Numbered from the stretch's first letter, positions 46,101 to 58,508 are shown. The stretch is DNA of 64,000 nt from Glebionis coronaria (GCA_025667525.1 CM046879.1:386717039-386781038); one strand, 5' to 3'. A program made the numbers and translations. Notes: generated from the letters alone by a model not told the origin.

Positions 46101-47987
46101 TACGAACTACAACTAATTGAAAAAGAAAAGATTTTAACCGAATATGACCGATTCTTGTCCGCAGTAATTTCGTGTGATGTGCTTACTACTGTAAATGTTA
46201 ATTATTCGAATGAGCTTACATCCGCTATGATTAATTGTGATGATGTGAATATTTGTGATGATGTTTGTGATCTCTCTGTAAATGTTACTGATATTGTAAA
46301 TGAGGTAGATAATCATTCTTGTCACGAATCTAACGCTGAGTTTTTAAAGCTTCAAGATTCTTACAATTTACCTTCAAAACGCTTTAATCAACTAGAACAA
46401 CATTGTATATCTTTAGAATTAAAACAACAAACTCAAAATGAGGATCTTTTGATATCAAATGGTTGTGAAAACGGTGTTGAGACGAGTGACAAGATGATTG
46501 CAATTGTTAAGGCATTAGAGGAAGAGATTATGAGATTGAAGAGAGATGTGTCATCAAATGAAACACTAAAATTGGAACTAGCGGCTGCAGAGTCTAAAAA
46601 CCAGGTCTTAGAAATTAGACTTTCGTCTGTTCTAGGGGAGATGGATCGGACAAGACAGGGACTATCCGCTCTTTATGGTTCACTAGAAGAACGCTTCGCT
46701 TTTAATGTGGCACAACAACAATCTTATGTTGAACAACTGAACCAAAAGTGTGAAGAAATCTCTGACTTAAACATCCTGCTCATTGACAAAAACATGGTTT
46801 TGGCCGAGTTAAAGGAGACACTTCTTCTCACCCGACAAGAAGTTGTTGATAACTTAGCTACCGACTCCGCACCGTCCACTAGTGCTCCAACAACCAAGTC
46901 AGTAGTGCTTTATAAGAACCCGCTTCATAAGAGAAACCCGGTTACCTACGATGATTATATGAGGAATGCCATTAAGCATGTAGATCTTATTAGGGATATT
47001 TTAGACGATCTTTATGCCTTAGATCCCTCAAGTAGCTACTATTATTCGGCTCATGAATATATTAAGCGAGTTCAATATTGCTTAGCATATTTGCAATACA
47101 TAGGTAAACCAGGTTCTGCACTACTTACTAATAGGCCCATTGCTGTAACTCCATTTAATAAGACTCCAGGAGCAAAACCGTCATTGGCACAATCAAGTAA
47201 GGCACCTTTAAAATCTGTTGCTAATATTCCCACTTTGCCTTCTACAGGATTAAAAGAGACTACTAAGGCTAAAGGATCGCCACTCAAGAAAGATAAGATC
47301 AAGCCCTCCACTAGTAGCACCAAAAAGAAGAAAGTAGAAGCTCACCATAGGAATGCTAGTTCAGTTTTAAATAAAAAGAATCATGTTAAGACTAAAAGCT
47401 CTGCGCTTGTGCAGAAGCCTAAACCATTCGTGAATTCTAATTTCAACTGTTGGAATTGTAATGAATGTATGTTTTCCCAACGTCATGATTTGTGTCTTAT
47501 TGATCATGTGAATGAAATGAATGCCATTAGGAATGGTCTTGAATGGAAGCCAACAGGTAGAACTCGTGCCCAAGTTGGCTGGCAATGGCGTCCCACTGGT
47601 AGGACCTTTACATTAGATGGAAAAATGTGCCCTTTAACTAGGATTGCATCCATTGAGGTTAGGTCTGAGCGTCCTTTAGTTAGGAACACTCGCACTCAAG
47701 TATGGAAACAGCGCCCTTTAAATAGGTCAGCCCCCACTATAGTGCCTATCAGTGAAGAAATACCTCAGGATTTAAGCCAACTAGAATCTACACCGCCAAC
47801 TAGGAAGAAGAAGGCTAGGAAATCTAAGAAACCTAGAGTTAGCAAATCTAAGATTATTAAATCTGTACCTGCTAATAACAAGGAACACTCAGATTCCGAT
47901 ACCTCTACATTGTCTTCGTGTGGTGATATTTTCAGGTGGTCCAAATCATCCTGTGGTATTTGGACTCCGGTTGTTCAAAACATATGA
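43155..47987 (+). CDS. gag: Gag of Sirevirus D (very long, coiled coil)
   Basis: The 1,611-residue ORF starts [14 protein letters not shown] at 43155; an upstream in-frame Met at 43029 lies in repeat-derived leader. Residues about 30-260 form the UBN2-type Gag domain ([27 protein letters not shown] in two parts, [15 protein letters not shown]). A Gln/Pro/Tyr-rich stretch follows, then CCHC knuckle [14 protein letters not shown] at about 462-475. Residues about 680-1280 are charged and helical, typical of the Sirevirus coiled coil but much longer than usual. A second Cys cluster (CWNCNEC) near 1431 may be a decayed knuckle, followed by the WKPTGRT/WRPTGRT repeats I associate with Asteraceae copia proteins. 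The frame is open throughout and overlaps pol by about 60 bp. Confidence 0.92.
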   Translation: MNPNSVMPQMTSLTDISVITGTDNRPPMLIKEVFEAWQGRMMSYLKGKPVYGRLMVKSILNGPLDYGTIVANNVTRPREFEELTPAQQLVADADEKALQTILQALPHDIYRMVSQYTMAKDLWERLKVLLQGTSLTKQERECQLYDLFDRFTYNPGETLHDYYFRFTTLMNDLNAYNLVIAPFQVNTKFLNTLPQAEWGEYITDVKLTRDLHKCNLDQLYAFLQQHEKHVIMHRSPRGMYPDSLALMANQPSLSHNNTPYILGHQAYHPSPYMTPTFPQYSILPQPPTSHQQQYRFSAPSSQYATQPHPASIAPYAQSSYFSYQENAAYPTSYPDQMSIPSSDYAAHQDQAMYCDDEEVPIPVFKQGADPVEVLTTMSAYLTRTLSKRGFRGSTPTNNQLRNSSNSRQQATIENGMVMVQPIQPYQGRPTTSTTNARTVNQAPMVNPAPRANSTGKLRMITCYNCKEEGHMSRDCKKPKRRRDGQWFAEKIYLVNAQAQGRELDEEELAFLADPGIAEQDTVTTQNAAYQADDLDAYDSDCDEFQSAKAALMATISSLGPEKRSEVLINTTDNTTDASIQPHQVVQESADSNESSVVSNSNEETNNDSNINVSPQTLSESQPGAISHTPTPAQQDLVMVPATLLSQMNAALLETLAKNKNLSDELALSNEKVQTLELVPSSSVLTNPEYDHFRNKQMGHLQEIENLRANLSNELKEKELVVTNFQKLQTDFESLESKKNEMEINATNKIRSLDYLLLRKYAASQLVHLFDASFREFNLSRQKGLPPNPRYAKQALRHSPRLYNATQLGLALDPIGFFDDRTSKDVVDEDRSYNSAKYPECDYFKMNKELAKTDFRIRFHMDKDLITAPTYMLEEENPSTFPTLVNMEGPKEIPKNLPPVSTVWLNLQEINQYFTNFDKVILECTTSNGLNAGEWAFEHMNEVFKNEINPFVESLKGSFASLKENLVFEIGEVQKVFYEMDTAYELQLIEKEKILTEYDRFLSAVISCDVLTTVNVNYSNELTSAMINCDDVNICDDVCDLSVNVTDIVNEVDNHSCHESNAEFLKLQDSYNLPSKRFNQLEQHCISLELKQQTQNEDLLISNGCENGVETSDKMIAIVKALEEEIMRLKRDVSSNETLKLELAAAESKNQVLEIRLSSVLGEMDRTRQGLSALYGSLEERFAFNVAQQQSYVEQLNQKCEEISDLNILLIDKNMVLAELKETLLLTRQEVVDNLATDSAPSTSAPTTKSVVLYKNPLHKRNPVTYDDYMRNAIKHVDLIRDILDDLYALDPSSSYYYSAHEYIKRVQYCLAYLQYIGKPGSALLTNRPIAVTPFNKTPGAKPSLAQSSKAPLKSVANIPTLPSTGLKETTKAKGSPLKKDKIKPSTSSTKKKKVEAHHRNASSVLNKKNHVKTKSSALVQKPKPFVNSNFNCWNCNECMFSQRHDLCLIDHVNEMNAIRNGLEWKPTGRTRAQVGWQWRPTGRTFTLDGKMCPLTRIASIEVRSERPLVRNTRTQVWKQRPLNRSAPTIVPISEEIPQDLSQLESTPPTRKKKARKSKKPRVSKSKIIKSVPANNKEHSDSDTSTLSSCGDIFRWSKSSCGIWTPVVQNI

Positions 47988-50900
47988 CCGGAGATCGCTC
48001 GATGCTCCGAAATTTTGTCAGCAAGTTTCTTGGTACGGTTAAATTCGGGAATGATCATATAGCAAAGATAATGGGGTATGGTGAATATCAGATTGGAAAC
48101 GTTACGATTTCAAGGGTATACTATGTAGAAGGTCTTGGTCATATTTTATTCTCAGTAGGACAGTTTTGTGATTCCAACCTTGAGGTTGCTTTTCGACAAC
48201 ACACTTGTTTCATCCGCAACTTGGAAGGAAAAGATTTGTTGAAGGGATCTCGTGGTGCAAATCTTTATACCTTGTCCTTACAAGACATGATGGCCGCCTC
48301 TCCAGTATGTCTTCTCTCTAAAGCATCTAAGACCAAGTCATGGTTATGGCATCGCAGATTATCTCATCTTAACTTTGATGCTGTTAATCATCTGGCTAAA
48401 AACGAATTAGTTCGTGGTCTTCCAAAGCTTAAATTTCACAAGGATCAGTTATGTTCCGCGTGTTCAAGGGGGAAAAGTACCAAGAAATCTTACAAGCCCA
48501 AAGCTGAAGACACCAATCAAGAAAAACTTCATCTTTTGCATATGGATCTTTGTGGGCCAATGAGAACTGAAAGTGTGAGCGGTAAGAAATTCATTCTGGT
48601 TATTGTGGATGATTTCTCCAGGTTTACATGGGTTAGATTCCTACGTAAAAAGGATGAAGCACCGAAGGCTATCATCACTTTTCTGAAATTCATTCAGGTA
48701 CGTTTGAATACTACTGTCCGCCGTATTCGTACAGACAATGGAACAGAGTTCGTCAACCAGACTCTTCGTGATTACTATGAAGGAGTTGGTATCTCACATG
48801 AAACATCCGCTGCACGCACTCCACAACAAAATGGTGTCGTTGAAAGACGGAATCGTACACTTATTGAAGCTGCTAGGACTATGCTTATTTATGCGAACGC
48901 TCCATTGTTCTTGTGGGCAGAGGCTATATCTACTGCATGTTTCACCCAAAACTGTTCTATCATTCGGAAACGCCATGGAAAAACACCTTATGAGCTTATA
49001 CATGACCTCAAACCCGATGTTTCATTTTTTCATGTGTTTGGTGCTCTTTGTTATCCAAACATTAATAGTGAGAACTTGGGTAAGCTTCAACCGAAAGCCG
49101 ATATAGGTATTTTCATTGGTTACTCACCGTCCAAGAAAGCATACCGAATTTACAACCGTCTACTTGGCAAGATTGTAGAAACTATGGACGCAGATTTCGA
49201 TGAGCTGACAGCAATGGCTTCTGAGCAACACAGCTCTGAACCCGCGCTTCATGAGATGGGAACCGGTGCTATTAGTTCCGGATTAGTTCCCAATAATCCT
49301 ACTTCTACATCATTTTTACCACCATCAAGGCCCGAGTGGGATAAACTGTTTCAACCGTTGTTTGACGAATTCTTTGATCCCCCAAATGATGAAGTTCCAG
49401 CACCCGTAGTGATAGCTCCAATTCCTGAAGTTGTTGCTCAAGCAAATGAAGCTTTGTCTAATGCATCCTCAATTCACATTGAACCGGATGCACCTTCACC
49501 AAGTGATTCTCAAACTACACCTGAATCGTCACCCCTACTTGTGCCTAATGATGTGGAAGAGGATTCTATTGATCACGATTTGGAATATGCTCACCTGCAA
49601 GAGCTTCCTTTCTTTGGTGTAGCGATACCTGAAAACCCTTCAGCCGCGTCTACCTCAGAAGAAGCTCCTTGTATTGTTCACTCCAGACCACCTAGGATTG
49701 AAAACCATAGCACTAAATGGACAAAAGATCACCCAATTAGGAATGTCATTGGAGATCTAGATAGACCAGTCTCTACACGCCATCAATTACAAGAGAGTGC
49801 ACTCTATTGCTACTTTGATGCATTTCTCTCTGAAGTTGAACCTAAAAATTGGCAGCAGGCTATGACTCAATCATCTTGGATTGAAGCCATGCAGGAGGAA
49901 CTAAATGAATTCCAACGACTTGAAGTATGGGAATTAGTTCCTCTCCCTGACAAGGTTAACATCCTTACCTTGTTATGGGTTTATAAGCTTAAACTTGATG
50001 AGATGGGTGCGGTATTGAAGAATAAGGCTAGATTGGTCGCTAGAGGATATAAACAAGCCTTGGGTATAGACTTTGAAGAATCTTTTGCTCCTGTGGCTAG
50101 ATTGGAGGCGATTAGATTATTCCTTGCGTATGCTGCTCATATGAACATGATCGTCTATCAAATGGATGTGAAGACGGCATTTTTGAACGGTAAACTAAGG
50201 GAAGAAGTCTATGTTAGTCAACCGGATGGGTTCGTTAGCACGGAGTTTCCTAATCATGTGTACAAGCTTAAGAAGGCTCTCTATGGGTTGAAACAAGCTC
50301 CACGCGCGTGGTACGATCTCCTCTCAACATATCTCATTTCGGAAGGCTTCTCCAAAGGCAAGGTGGACCCCACTCTATTCACTCTCAAGGAAGGCAACGA
50401 CATGATTCTGGTACAAATTTATGTTGATGATATAATATTTGCTGCCACTAACATAGAATTGTCAAATCGATTTGAGAAGATAATGTCCACACGCTTTTAG
50501 ATGTCGATGATAGGAAAAATCTCATTTTTCTTAGGATTACAGATTTCTCAAAATCCCAGAGGCATCTTTATTAATCAATCCAAATATGCTCTAGAATCTT
50601 TAAAGAAATATAACTTTGATAATTGTGACCCCGTGGACACTCCAATGGTGGAGAAATCCAAGTTAGATGAAGATAGGAATGGGACTATTGTCGATCAAAA
50701 ACTTTATCGTGGAATGATCGGCACCCTTCTCTATCTGACTGCTAGCAGGCCTGATTTGCAATTTGCTGTATGCATGTGTGCCCGGTATCAGGCTCGGCCT
50801 ACCGAAAAGCACCTACATGTTGTGAAAAGGATCTTTTGGTATCTAAAAGGAACACTTCATCGTGGTCTATGGTATCCGAAAGATTCCTATATTGCTTTAA

Positions 50901-51403
50901 TATCATACGCAGATGCCGATGATGCTGGATGTCAAGACACGAGGCGTAGCACTTCTGGATCTGTGCAACTCCTTGGAGATAGATTGATCAGTTGGTTTTC
51001 AAAAAGGCAGAAAAGCGCTGCAATTTCTAGCACGGAGGCTGAATACATCGCCATGTCCGGTTGTTGTGCTCAAGTCCTTTGGATGAGATCACAATTAACT
51101 GACTACGGTTTGGGATTTAACAAAATCCCGATGTATTGTGACAAAAAGAGCGCCATTTCCCTTTGCTGCAACTATGTTCAACACTCCCGGGCCAAGCACA
51201 TAGACATTCGCTACCATTTCATTAAAGAGCAGGTGGAGAACGGAGTGATTGAGTTGTATTTTGTCACTACTGAGTACCAGCTGGCGGATATGTTCACCAA
51301 AGCCTTAGATCGAGGACGAATCGAGTTTTTGATCGACAAGCTTGGCATGAAATCATTCACTCCAGCGACTCTCAAAGAGTTGGCAGAAGAATCAGCTGAA
51401 TAG
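47936..51403 (+). pseudogene. pol: Pol of Sirevirus D, one in-frame stop
   Basis: Pol is open from just after a TGA at 47924, in the -1 frame relative to gag, starting without an obvious ATG. Order: protease [12 protein letters not shown] near 47962; pre-integrase and HHCC finger (RLSHLNF ... CSACSRGKS); integrase D, D, E ([30 protein letters not shown]); RT ([30 protein letters not shown] at 50420-50431); RNase H (TRRSTSGSVQLLG, SSTEAEYIAMSGCC). A TAG at 50498-50500 replaces the Glu found in C (RFEMSM). Apart from this it is full length. No canonical XXXYYYZ slippery site is visible in the 60-bp overlap; TTTTCAG at 47929-47935 resembles a 3' splice site. Confidence 0.93.
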
Positions 51404-52675
51404 TCGTGGTAAACTATTCAGAGTATCCTTTGTTCGTGATCATGTATATTATCGTAAATATATAAACGACAAATAGACAATACAAAAATATAAAACCAAC
51501 AAAATCCATAAAAAAATATAAAACCTAGAAAAATCATAAAAATTATAAAATCCAGAAAAACCAAAAATATTTTTCGTTTTTAAATCGGGCATGTCTTTTA
51601 GTACGGTAATATTTACGGCCTTAGAAATGTCGATCAATATTGACACGGTGCCATAAATAGAGTCCGTATAAAAGTTGTACATTTTTAAAACATGCCCATT
51701 ATGGCTTGTAGTTATTTCAGACTGCAGCCCGGTTTTCATATTAAAGTCACGTATTTCCTTGGAAAACGTTGGCTCACAACGGGAATTAATTTTCTCGGGC
51801 ATGATTTAGAAGCCAAATCATGCAAAGGGATCAAGTTTACTTTACAACTTGGTCTAACACGAATTTATGTACGTCTCAGTGCATTAATTTGTTAAAATAA
51901 GAGAAATCTTATTGACACCACGAATCAATTTTTTCAAGACATCAATTGGAAATGCTTTCATCAATATTTGACTCTTTAAACAATGACTACAGCTCTTTAA
52001 ATATAAAAGGGTCATCGTTTAAGGTGGAGAAAATATTAAATCATCTTCGTCATCAAATTGATTTTTCAAAAGTGATTGTGGAAAATTAATGGCTAAATGA
52101 TAGTTGAGTGGTTTTGCTTTAGAATACGACTTGTGTTCGTTCTATGTGATAGGCATTGCTTTTAGATCTTGGAGATATGCTAATAGGTTGAGATGCTTAA
52201 GTTGTGTTGGCGAAATTTAACTATGCTTAAGAAAAAATGAATAGATAAGTCATAAACAAAAAGGAAAAGAATAAGGAGCGTATGGTATAAAGTGACAATG
52301 TGTGAAAGTTATAAAAAACTTGACCTAAGTCAAACAAAACCCCCCGTCCCTCTCTTTCTCCATCACTGTTTCATTTTCTCCCTTGCCGCCATTAAAACAC
52401 ACTTAAGCTTCCAAGAAATTCGCGTGTAAATCAAATCCATTTGTTTCATTCGTTTAAACAAGGTACAACATCAATCTTTAATTTCTAACTCACCTTATTC
52501 ATCCTTTAATTCTGTTAAATTACTCGTTTAATCAGTTTAAATCAAATTAGGGTTTGTGATTAATTTAGGGTTAATTAACTAAGGATTTGTGGTGGGTTTT
52601 GCTCGGAATAGCTTTAGATGATGTTTAATTGCCTTAGTTTGCCTTAGAACTCACAAACGCGCATAGATTAGATCA
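51404..52675 (+). promoter_or_regulatory. Pol to ORF3 spacer of D with promoter-like and exon-like sequence
   Basis: I see no gene. TATAAA occurs at 52286-52291 and 52310-52315. A strongly pyrimidine-rich stretch follows at 52338-52384, then CAAG-GTACAA at 52460-52467, a good 5' splice-site match. With CTTAAGCAG ending at 53425, six bases before the ORF3 ATG, this would form a 0.96-kb leader intron. All of this is inferred from consensus sequences. The 51480-51580 part is A-rich. Confidence 0.4.
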
Positions 52676-52689
52676 TCAAAGGCTGTGTT

Positions 52690-53290
52690 TTGAAGTTCCG
52701 GATGAACATGGATAATAACTTCCGAATGAAGGATTTTCTTCTGAAAAACTTCCGAATGAAGGACTTCCGAATGAAGGACTTCCGAATGAAGGACTTCCGA
52801 ATGAAGGAAGTTCCGAATGAAGGAAGTTCTGAATGAAGGAAGTTCCGAATGAAGGAAGTTCCGAATGAAGGAAGTTCCGAATGAAGGAAGTTCCGAATGA
52901 AGGATGTTCCGAATGAAGGAAGTTCCGAATGAAGGAAGTTTCGAATGAAGGAAGTTCTGAATGAAGGAAGTTCCGAATGAAGAAGTTCCGAAGGAAGGAC
53001 TTCCGAATGAAGAAGTTCCGAATGAAGGACTTCCGAATGAAGAAGTTCCGAATGAAGAAGTTCCGAATGAAGAAGTTCCGAACGAAGGACTTCCGAATGA
53101 AGGAAGTTCCGAATGAAGAACTTCCGAATGCAGGAAGTTCCGAATGAAGAACTTCCGAATGAAGAAGTTCCGAATGAAGAAGTTCCGAATGAAGAAGTTC
53201 CGAATGAAGAACTTCCGAATGAAGAAGTTCTGAATGAAGGAATGTTCCGGATGAAGAAGTTCCGAATGAAGGAAAGTTCCGGATGAAGAG
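52690..53290 (+). repeat. AGTTCCGAATGAAGGA minisatellite (array 2) of D
   Basis: About 38 units of 15-16 bp, consensus AGTTCCGAATGAAGGA or the shorter ACTTCCGAATGAAG. The array keeps a long minus-strand frame open, which I regard as an artefact. The unit matches array 1 (AGTTCCGGATCAAGGA) at 14 of 16 positions in the same orientation. Confidence 0.92.
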
Positions 53291-53430
53291 GTGTTTGATT
53301 GATAGTATTTGCATGCTATAAGTACTTGTTGAATTATGTTGTTGAAATGTGTTATGCTTAGAAGTAAGAATGATATATATCTATATGTTTTTGTGCATCA
53401 ACCTTTCATGTCTTATCTTAAGCAGATACA

Positions 53431-56400
53431 ATGACTAATCCAACAGTACAAGCAATCCAAGACTCTAGAGAAGCCGTTATTGCTAAAGCACGAACCCTCA
53501 AGTTCATACCAAACAATTACCGGCTGAAGCAAGTCTCAAAATCCACTCACCATGGATTTAAAGTAGCCTTAGCAATCCTTGATCACTCTCATTTCAAGAA
53601 CGCCCTTAGGAGTACTGCCTCGGTGCCTTATGAGTACATGTATGAGTTCTGGGCTACCAAGGAGAGTACTTCAAACAAGATCACCTTCACCATCGACAAC
53701 AAGCAGCAGACGCTCACAGTTTCAGACTTCCGTAAGATTTTTGGTATACGGGATACACCCAAAGGCATGTCATTTTCGAGGGATCCTACTAAAGATGAAC
53801 TCATGGAGTTATTTGATGCTATTGGATGTCCTGAAATACGAGTTGCGTTTGAGTTTACCACTGCTAAAGTAGGACAACCTTGGAGAGCATTGTTGGGTAT
53901 TCTCAGTAGATGTCTTACACCAAAAACAAGTGGGCATGATGCTTTGCGCAGTCCAATAATGAACATCTTCTATGGCATGTACAAAGGTGCAAATGCAGAT
54001 TATGCATTGTTGATATGGGAAGAATTCACCTTTCAACTGTTCCAAAACAAGAGGCTGAAGACAAATTTCTTTCCATATCCTCGGTTTATCAAGCTTATCA
54101 TTAATTATTTTATGAAAAATGATGCTACTATTGATAGGCGTGCAGCAAGTCGTTATCACACTAAAGAAGCTGATGATACTGTGGATCTAAGGCATGAAGG
54201 ACCATCTGGTGGTGTGATTCCTGGTCCTATTCCCGATTATCTTCTGACGGAGAAAATCAAAGGCTCTGCTGATTACAAACTACTGCTGTTAGAAATTAAA
54301 AAGCTAAACGCAAGCAACCAGCTGCGTTACCTGAACCCGAAACCAAGAAGAAGAAGACTGAGGTTAAGAAGGGAAAGGGTAAGGCTGATGAGATGGTTCT
54401 ACGTGACGAAGAAGATGTTGTTGATCCTACTCTTGACAAGACGGAGAGAAAAATGATGAAGATAGCTATTCAAAGGAGTAGGAAAGATACTGGCGGTAGT
54501 GGTTCGGGTGCACAGGTAAATATTGAATAAGAGTACGAGGAGCCAGAGGATGTTTTTGAGTTTGGATCACTTGAAAGGTATTCTACTTCGAAGGAGACAT
54601 CCATCCCCCCCCGTTTCAGCAAGCGTTGAAAAGGAGTCCGGTGCTCCTACAATCATGGTGTCCACTCAACCATTAGTAACTCAACCTTTAGCAACTCAAC
54701 CTCCACCAATACAACCCTTACCAACCAGACCGGTTTCAACACCATTTCTTCCACCACCAATAACTCCCATCCTTAGTACCGTAGTAACAACTGAGCCTCT
54801 TCAACCTTCCCAGAGTAGCTCTGGAACATCATCAATGGCTGCATTTGTCATGGCAGAGATGTTGGACAAACACACGGATAATCAAAAAAGAGAGATGGAT
54901 AATCTTCGCCAGGAGCTACTTCGAAGAGTGCAAAGTGAAGAAGCAACTAAGAAAGCCCAAGAAGAGATGCTTGCTAAGTTCGCTGCAGAGATGGAGTTAA
55001 CACGAAAAGCTCATGCAGAAGAACTAGCTCAGGTTAAGCAGGCTGAGGCTGATAAGCATGTTGCACGAATCACCAGACTTCAAGCGATGAGGGATAAATA
55101 TAAGGAGCAGAAAGAAGCACTTGAAGCTTCTGTTGAAGAGAGAGTGCAAGAATCCGTTGAATCCATTATGCCTAAACTGCGTGATGAGTTGAAGACACTA
55201 GCAGCTGATAACCTGATGATCAAGTCATCCAATCCTTCAGAATCCGCCTACAAAATTGCTTATGAGTTAACGGATTTTAAATTAAAGAAGATCCTTAAAG
55301 CTCGTATGGTGGAACTTGGATCGTTTGATAAATCTAGGATTCAACGGGATCTCTACAAATCCCTGAATGACGCTATCATGGAGGATGATAGGTTATTTAA
55401 AACGTTTGGAAGTGTGGTACCATACCACATTCTACCTGAGGAAGAAAGGGAAGAAAGTGAAGCAGAAGAGGGTACTGGTGAAGATGAAGGTGGAGAAGAA
55501 GAAGAAGAAGAAAAGGATGATGAAGATGACGATAATGGTAATGATGATGAGGATGAGGATGATGATGATGATAATGATGATGGCGATGATGGTGGTGATG
55601 GTAATGAGGAGAGTGCTAGGGGGAGCAACGGGGATAACAATGAGGATGATGATGGGGGTGAACAGCCTAAATAGGGAAATAAGGTTACCAGCTCCAAGAA
55701 ACCTGCTAAGTCTGGAACCAAATCCAAGAAAGATGCAGCGCAGAAGGACAAATCAACATCATCGGAATCAAGACGATCTAAGTGGTGCCACGATGTGAAT
55801 GCTACTACAGCGTCATCGATTCCCGGTACCTCTATTGCTGTATCTATACCTGTTACCACTAACCCTATTAGTCCTGTTGTTGTTGCTCCTGTGATTGTAG
55901 AATCAGTAACGGAACCCGAAGCTGCACAACACTCACCCGTTCATGACACTGCCGAGATGCCTGAATTAGAACCAGCAGATGTTCGCGTTTCTACTCCTCT
56001 ACAACATGCACAACAATCTACGGTTCCTGAATCAAGCACAAGAGACTGGGCAGACACTTTGGAGATTGACGAGACTGCACCGCCACAGGCTTGGATCACG
56101 GCAGCAGCGCAATATGATCCGATCACAGACGCTGACAAAGATGTTTTGTATCTCCGTATCCGTAGTCCGATTGACTTATGTGCATTTCTTGCTCATGAGT
56201 ATAAGACTTCGGTTACTCCATCTTTGGTGAAGAAAGCGCTGAAGGATAAGAGACTTTGCGCCAAAACCCGGTTAACCCGAATGGAGTTCGAGTATTATGC
56301 CGATGAGATCCTGAAAGCTCTGAATACAGTTCAACGGCCAGGTCTTCATGAATCAGAAAGAGCTCCACCTCCACTTGATCCTACTCAAGATAATCAGATA

Positions 56401-57348
56401 GCTCTCGACTTCTTCGTCACCTATGATCTTGAGTATCTTCTGAAGGGTTCATCAAAGTACGCAACATCCTTGACCTTGCTGAAAGCTGCCAACTGGGGGA
56501 CAATACCCTGTATCGAGGAAAAGGTAAACCGACTCTGGGTCCCAAGGGTAACTCGTAATTATGATATGTATGCTGTTATAGGTGCATCTCATTGGGACGA
56601 ACGAGTCCGAAGGGCGTACAGGGGTTGCTGTCTAGTCAATTCAGGAAGTAACGTTAGATCAGATATCCGCATCTCCAGTATTTTAGGGCTGAAAACTGAA
56701 GCCAAGAATGGCTATTATCATGTGACGGAGATTCGTTTGAAAAGGGAGGATGACAGAGAATACAAAATCCAGCAGGGAGATTTTTCTATCATTCGCCTTG
56801 AGGATATCGAAGATATGTTGCTCCTGATGACCCGCGATCAACTCACACATATTCCTCGTGAAGACCTCATTGCCTTGAATACGGCACTTCGTATGTTCAC
56901 ACGAAGCGTTGTCATCAAGAAACGAGTTGAAGATCTGCAGTTGGGAGTCGAAAGCTACCAAAGGAAGCTCAACTTAACCCGTCCAGTAAATCAAGTTCTA
57001 CCTCAACATGTAGATAGATGTCCTTATACCGGCATTTCTGTCCCGAATTGCGGCATTTTCTACTTGAACAGTCGAGGTTTAATGAAGTTTATGAGGGTGG
57101 GTGAGCTTTATAAGTACAGTGATGGGACTCTTCTACAAGTCAGAGGAAAATTGGAGCATCTTAACTCGGGTGGGACTTTGCCAGAGATGACGGAGGATTG
57201 GCATCCGGGTTATCGGCAAATGGCGAAGTACGTGATCAAGAAGATTGATCAAAAGCTCCGTGAACGTAGATTGATGAGGAGCTTGGAAAGATTCGTTGGT
57301 GGAAGACCATATTTAGTGCACCACAAGCTACTGCAACGATCCATCTAA
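53431..57348 (+). pseudogene. Env-position ORF (ORF3) of Sirevirus D, broken
   Basis: The ORF runs about 1,306 codons from ATG 53431 to the stop ending at 57348. Breaks are a frame change near 54300-54345, TAA at 54528-54530, a return to the first frame at a C8 tract (54605-54612), and TAG at 55672-55674. Residues 1-290 form a globular domain with the pattern P-YEYMYEFW ... LTVSDFRKIFGI that parallels the start of ORF3 in E. Next come a Pro/Thr-rich stretch, a long coiled coil (about 54850-55200), an Asp/Glu-rich tract (55430-55670), and a C-terminal globular domain including VEDLQLGVESYQRKLNLTRP. I recall close relatives in predicted Asteraceae proteins but no known function. I see no signal peptide or membrane anchor, so calling it an envelope is by position only. 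Confidence 0.75.
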
Positions 57349-58508
57349 TGGGTCGTACACTTCAGGTCCACTTTATATTGGTTTTCAATTGTGAATATGT
57401 ATATTTGTGAATATTGTGCTTGTACGGCTTGATGTAGTGTTAAGGTATGATAATTTTTCAAGAATTTCTCACGAGATTCTAAATCTTTCAAAATATATCA
57501 TACTAAAGCACTACAAATATCCCTTATTAATTTAAGGGGGAGCATGAACATGTTCTATGGCCAAACATCGATTTCATTTTTACCCAAAGACCGGTTAATC
57601 CATTCAATATCCCAAATATTAATGGTTAACATTTTGGATAAGGGGAGAAAATGGGATTAAGGAGATTTAAATGATACTTGGCTAAAAGATGAAAAAGACT
57701 TAACGATTATCCAACTTAATATGTGTAAAGCAAGTATTAAGGGGGAGCGTTTTTGATGATCAAAAACAGCTAAGGTACGAAACTTTTGATTTCAATATCA
57801 CAAGTACTTTAGGTGATTTTCAATGATTTTTCATGGTGGCAATTCCTTCCCAAAACACGCGTAATTCACGACGAATGTGGTGACAAAAGGGTGGTAGGAA
57901 TAGGTTTAGTCCAATGATTCATCAGAGCTGATGGAATCTTCCCAAGGACAATTCCCTAGATAGAATTAGAAGTCCTAGGAAAGATGGAGAAAGAATGTGA
58001 ACGTAGCTGAATGCCGACCAAGTACTTAAGCTAGCACTGGAACAATCACAACAAGGTGCTAGTGATGACGTATTGGTAAGCATTGAAGGGGTTGAAGAAT
58101 GAAAAAGAATTGTAAAGACAAAGGGTGTAAAGAAAGAAGCCCTCCTTACAACTTTAGGCAGAAACCGGGTCAATACATACGCTATTGAGGTCATTTTTGC
58201 TAATGATTCTCGGTATTGAAGAAAGACATCATGGACCCAGTGATGCAATGCACAACCCCTCCCAGCTAACTCAAATATCTCTCAAAAGGTATTTGTTTTA
58301 ATCACACGGAGATCAACACGTTATCTATTGGTTTATTCACTCCGAATAGACTGGTATTGAAAAGGTGGCACTCCTCTCCAGCCATCGCTCACTAAATCAA
58401 AACGCACAATCGAGTCTAGAGCCAAGAGATCATAAAAAGTCTCATTAGGACACTTTCCATTTATTCCTTGCTTTCTCACACACTGTGAAAAGTAAGAGAT
58501 TTTCATGA

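Noticed and set aside
52676..53314. 212-codon minus-strand frame with SFGTSFIRNFLHSEL repeats
   Set aside because: It is the reverse reading of minisatellite array 2, kept open by the lack of stop triplets in the unit.
52286..57348. Host gene captured in the window
   Set aside because: Upstream sequence resembles a plant gene promoter and leader, but the ORF sits in the standard Sirevirus ORF3 position between pol and polypurine tract, and E has a counterpart.
57922..58248. 108-codon minus-strand frame in the 3' region of D
   Set aside because: It is antisense to a region conserved as structured non-coding sequence between C and D, and C does not keep the frame.
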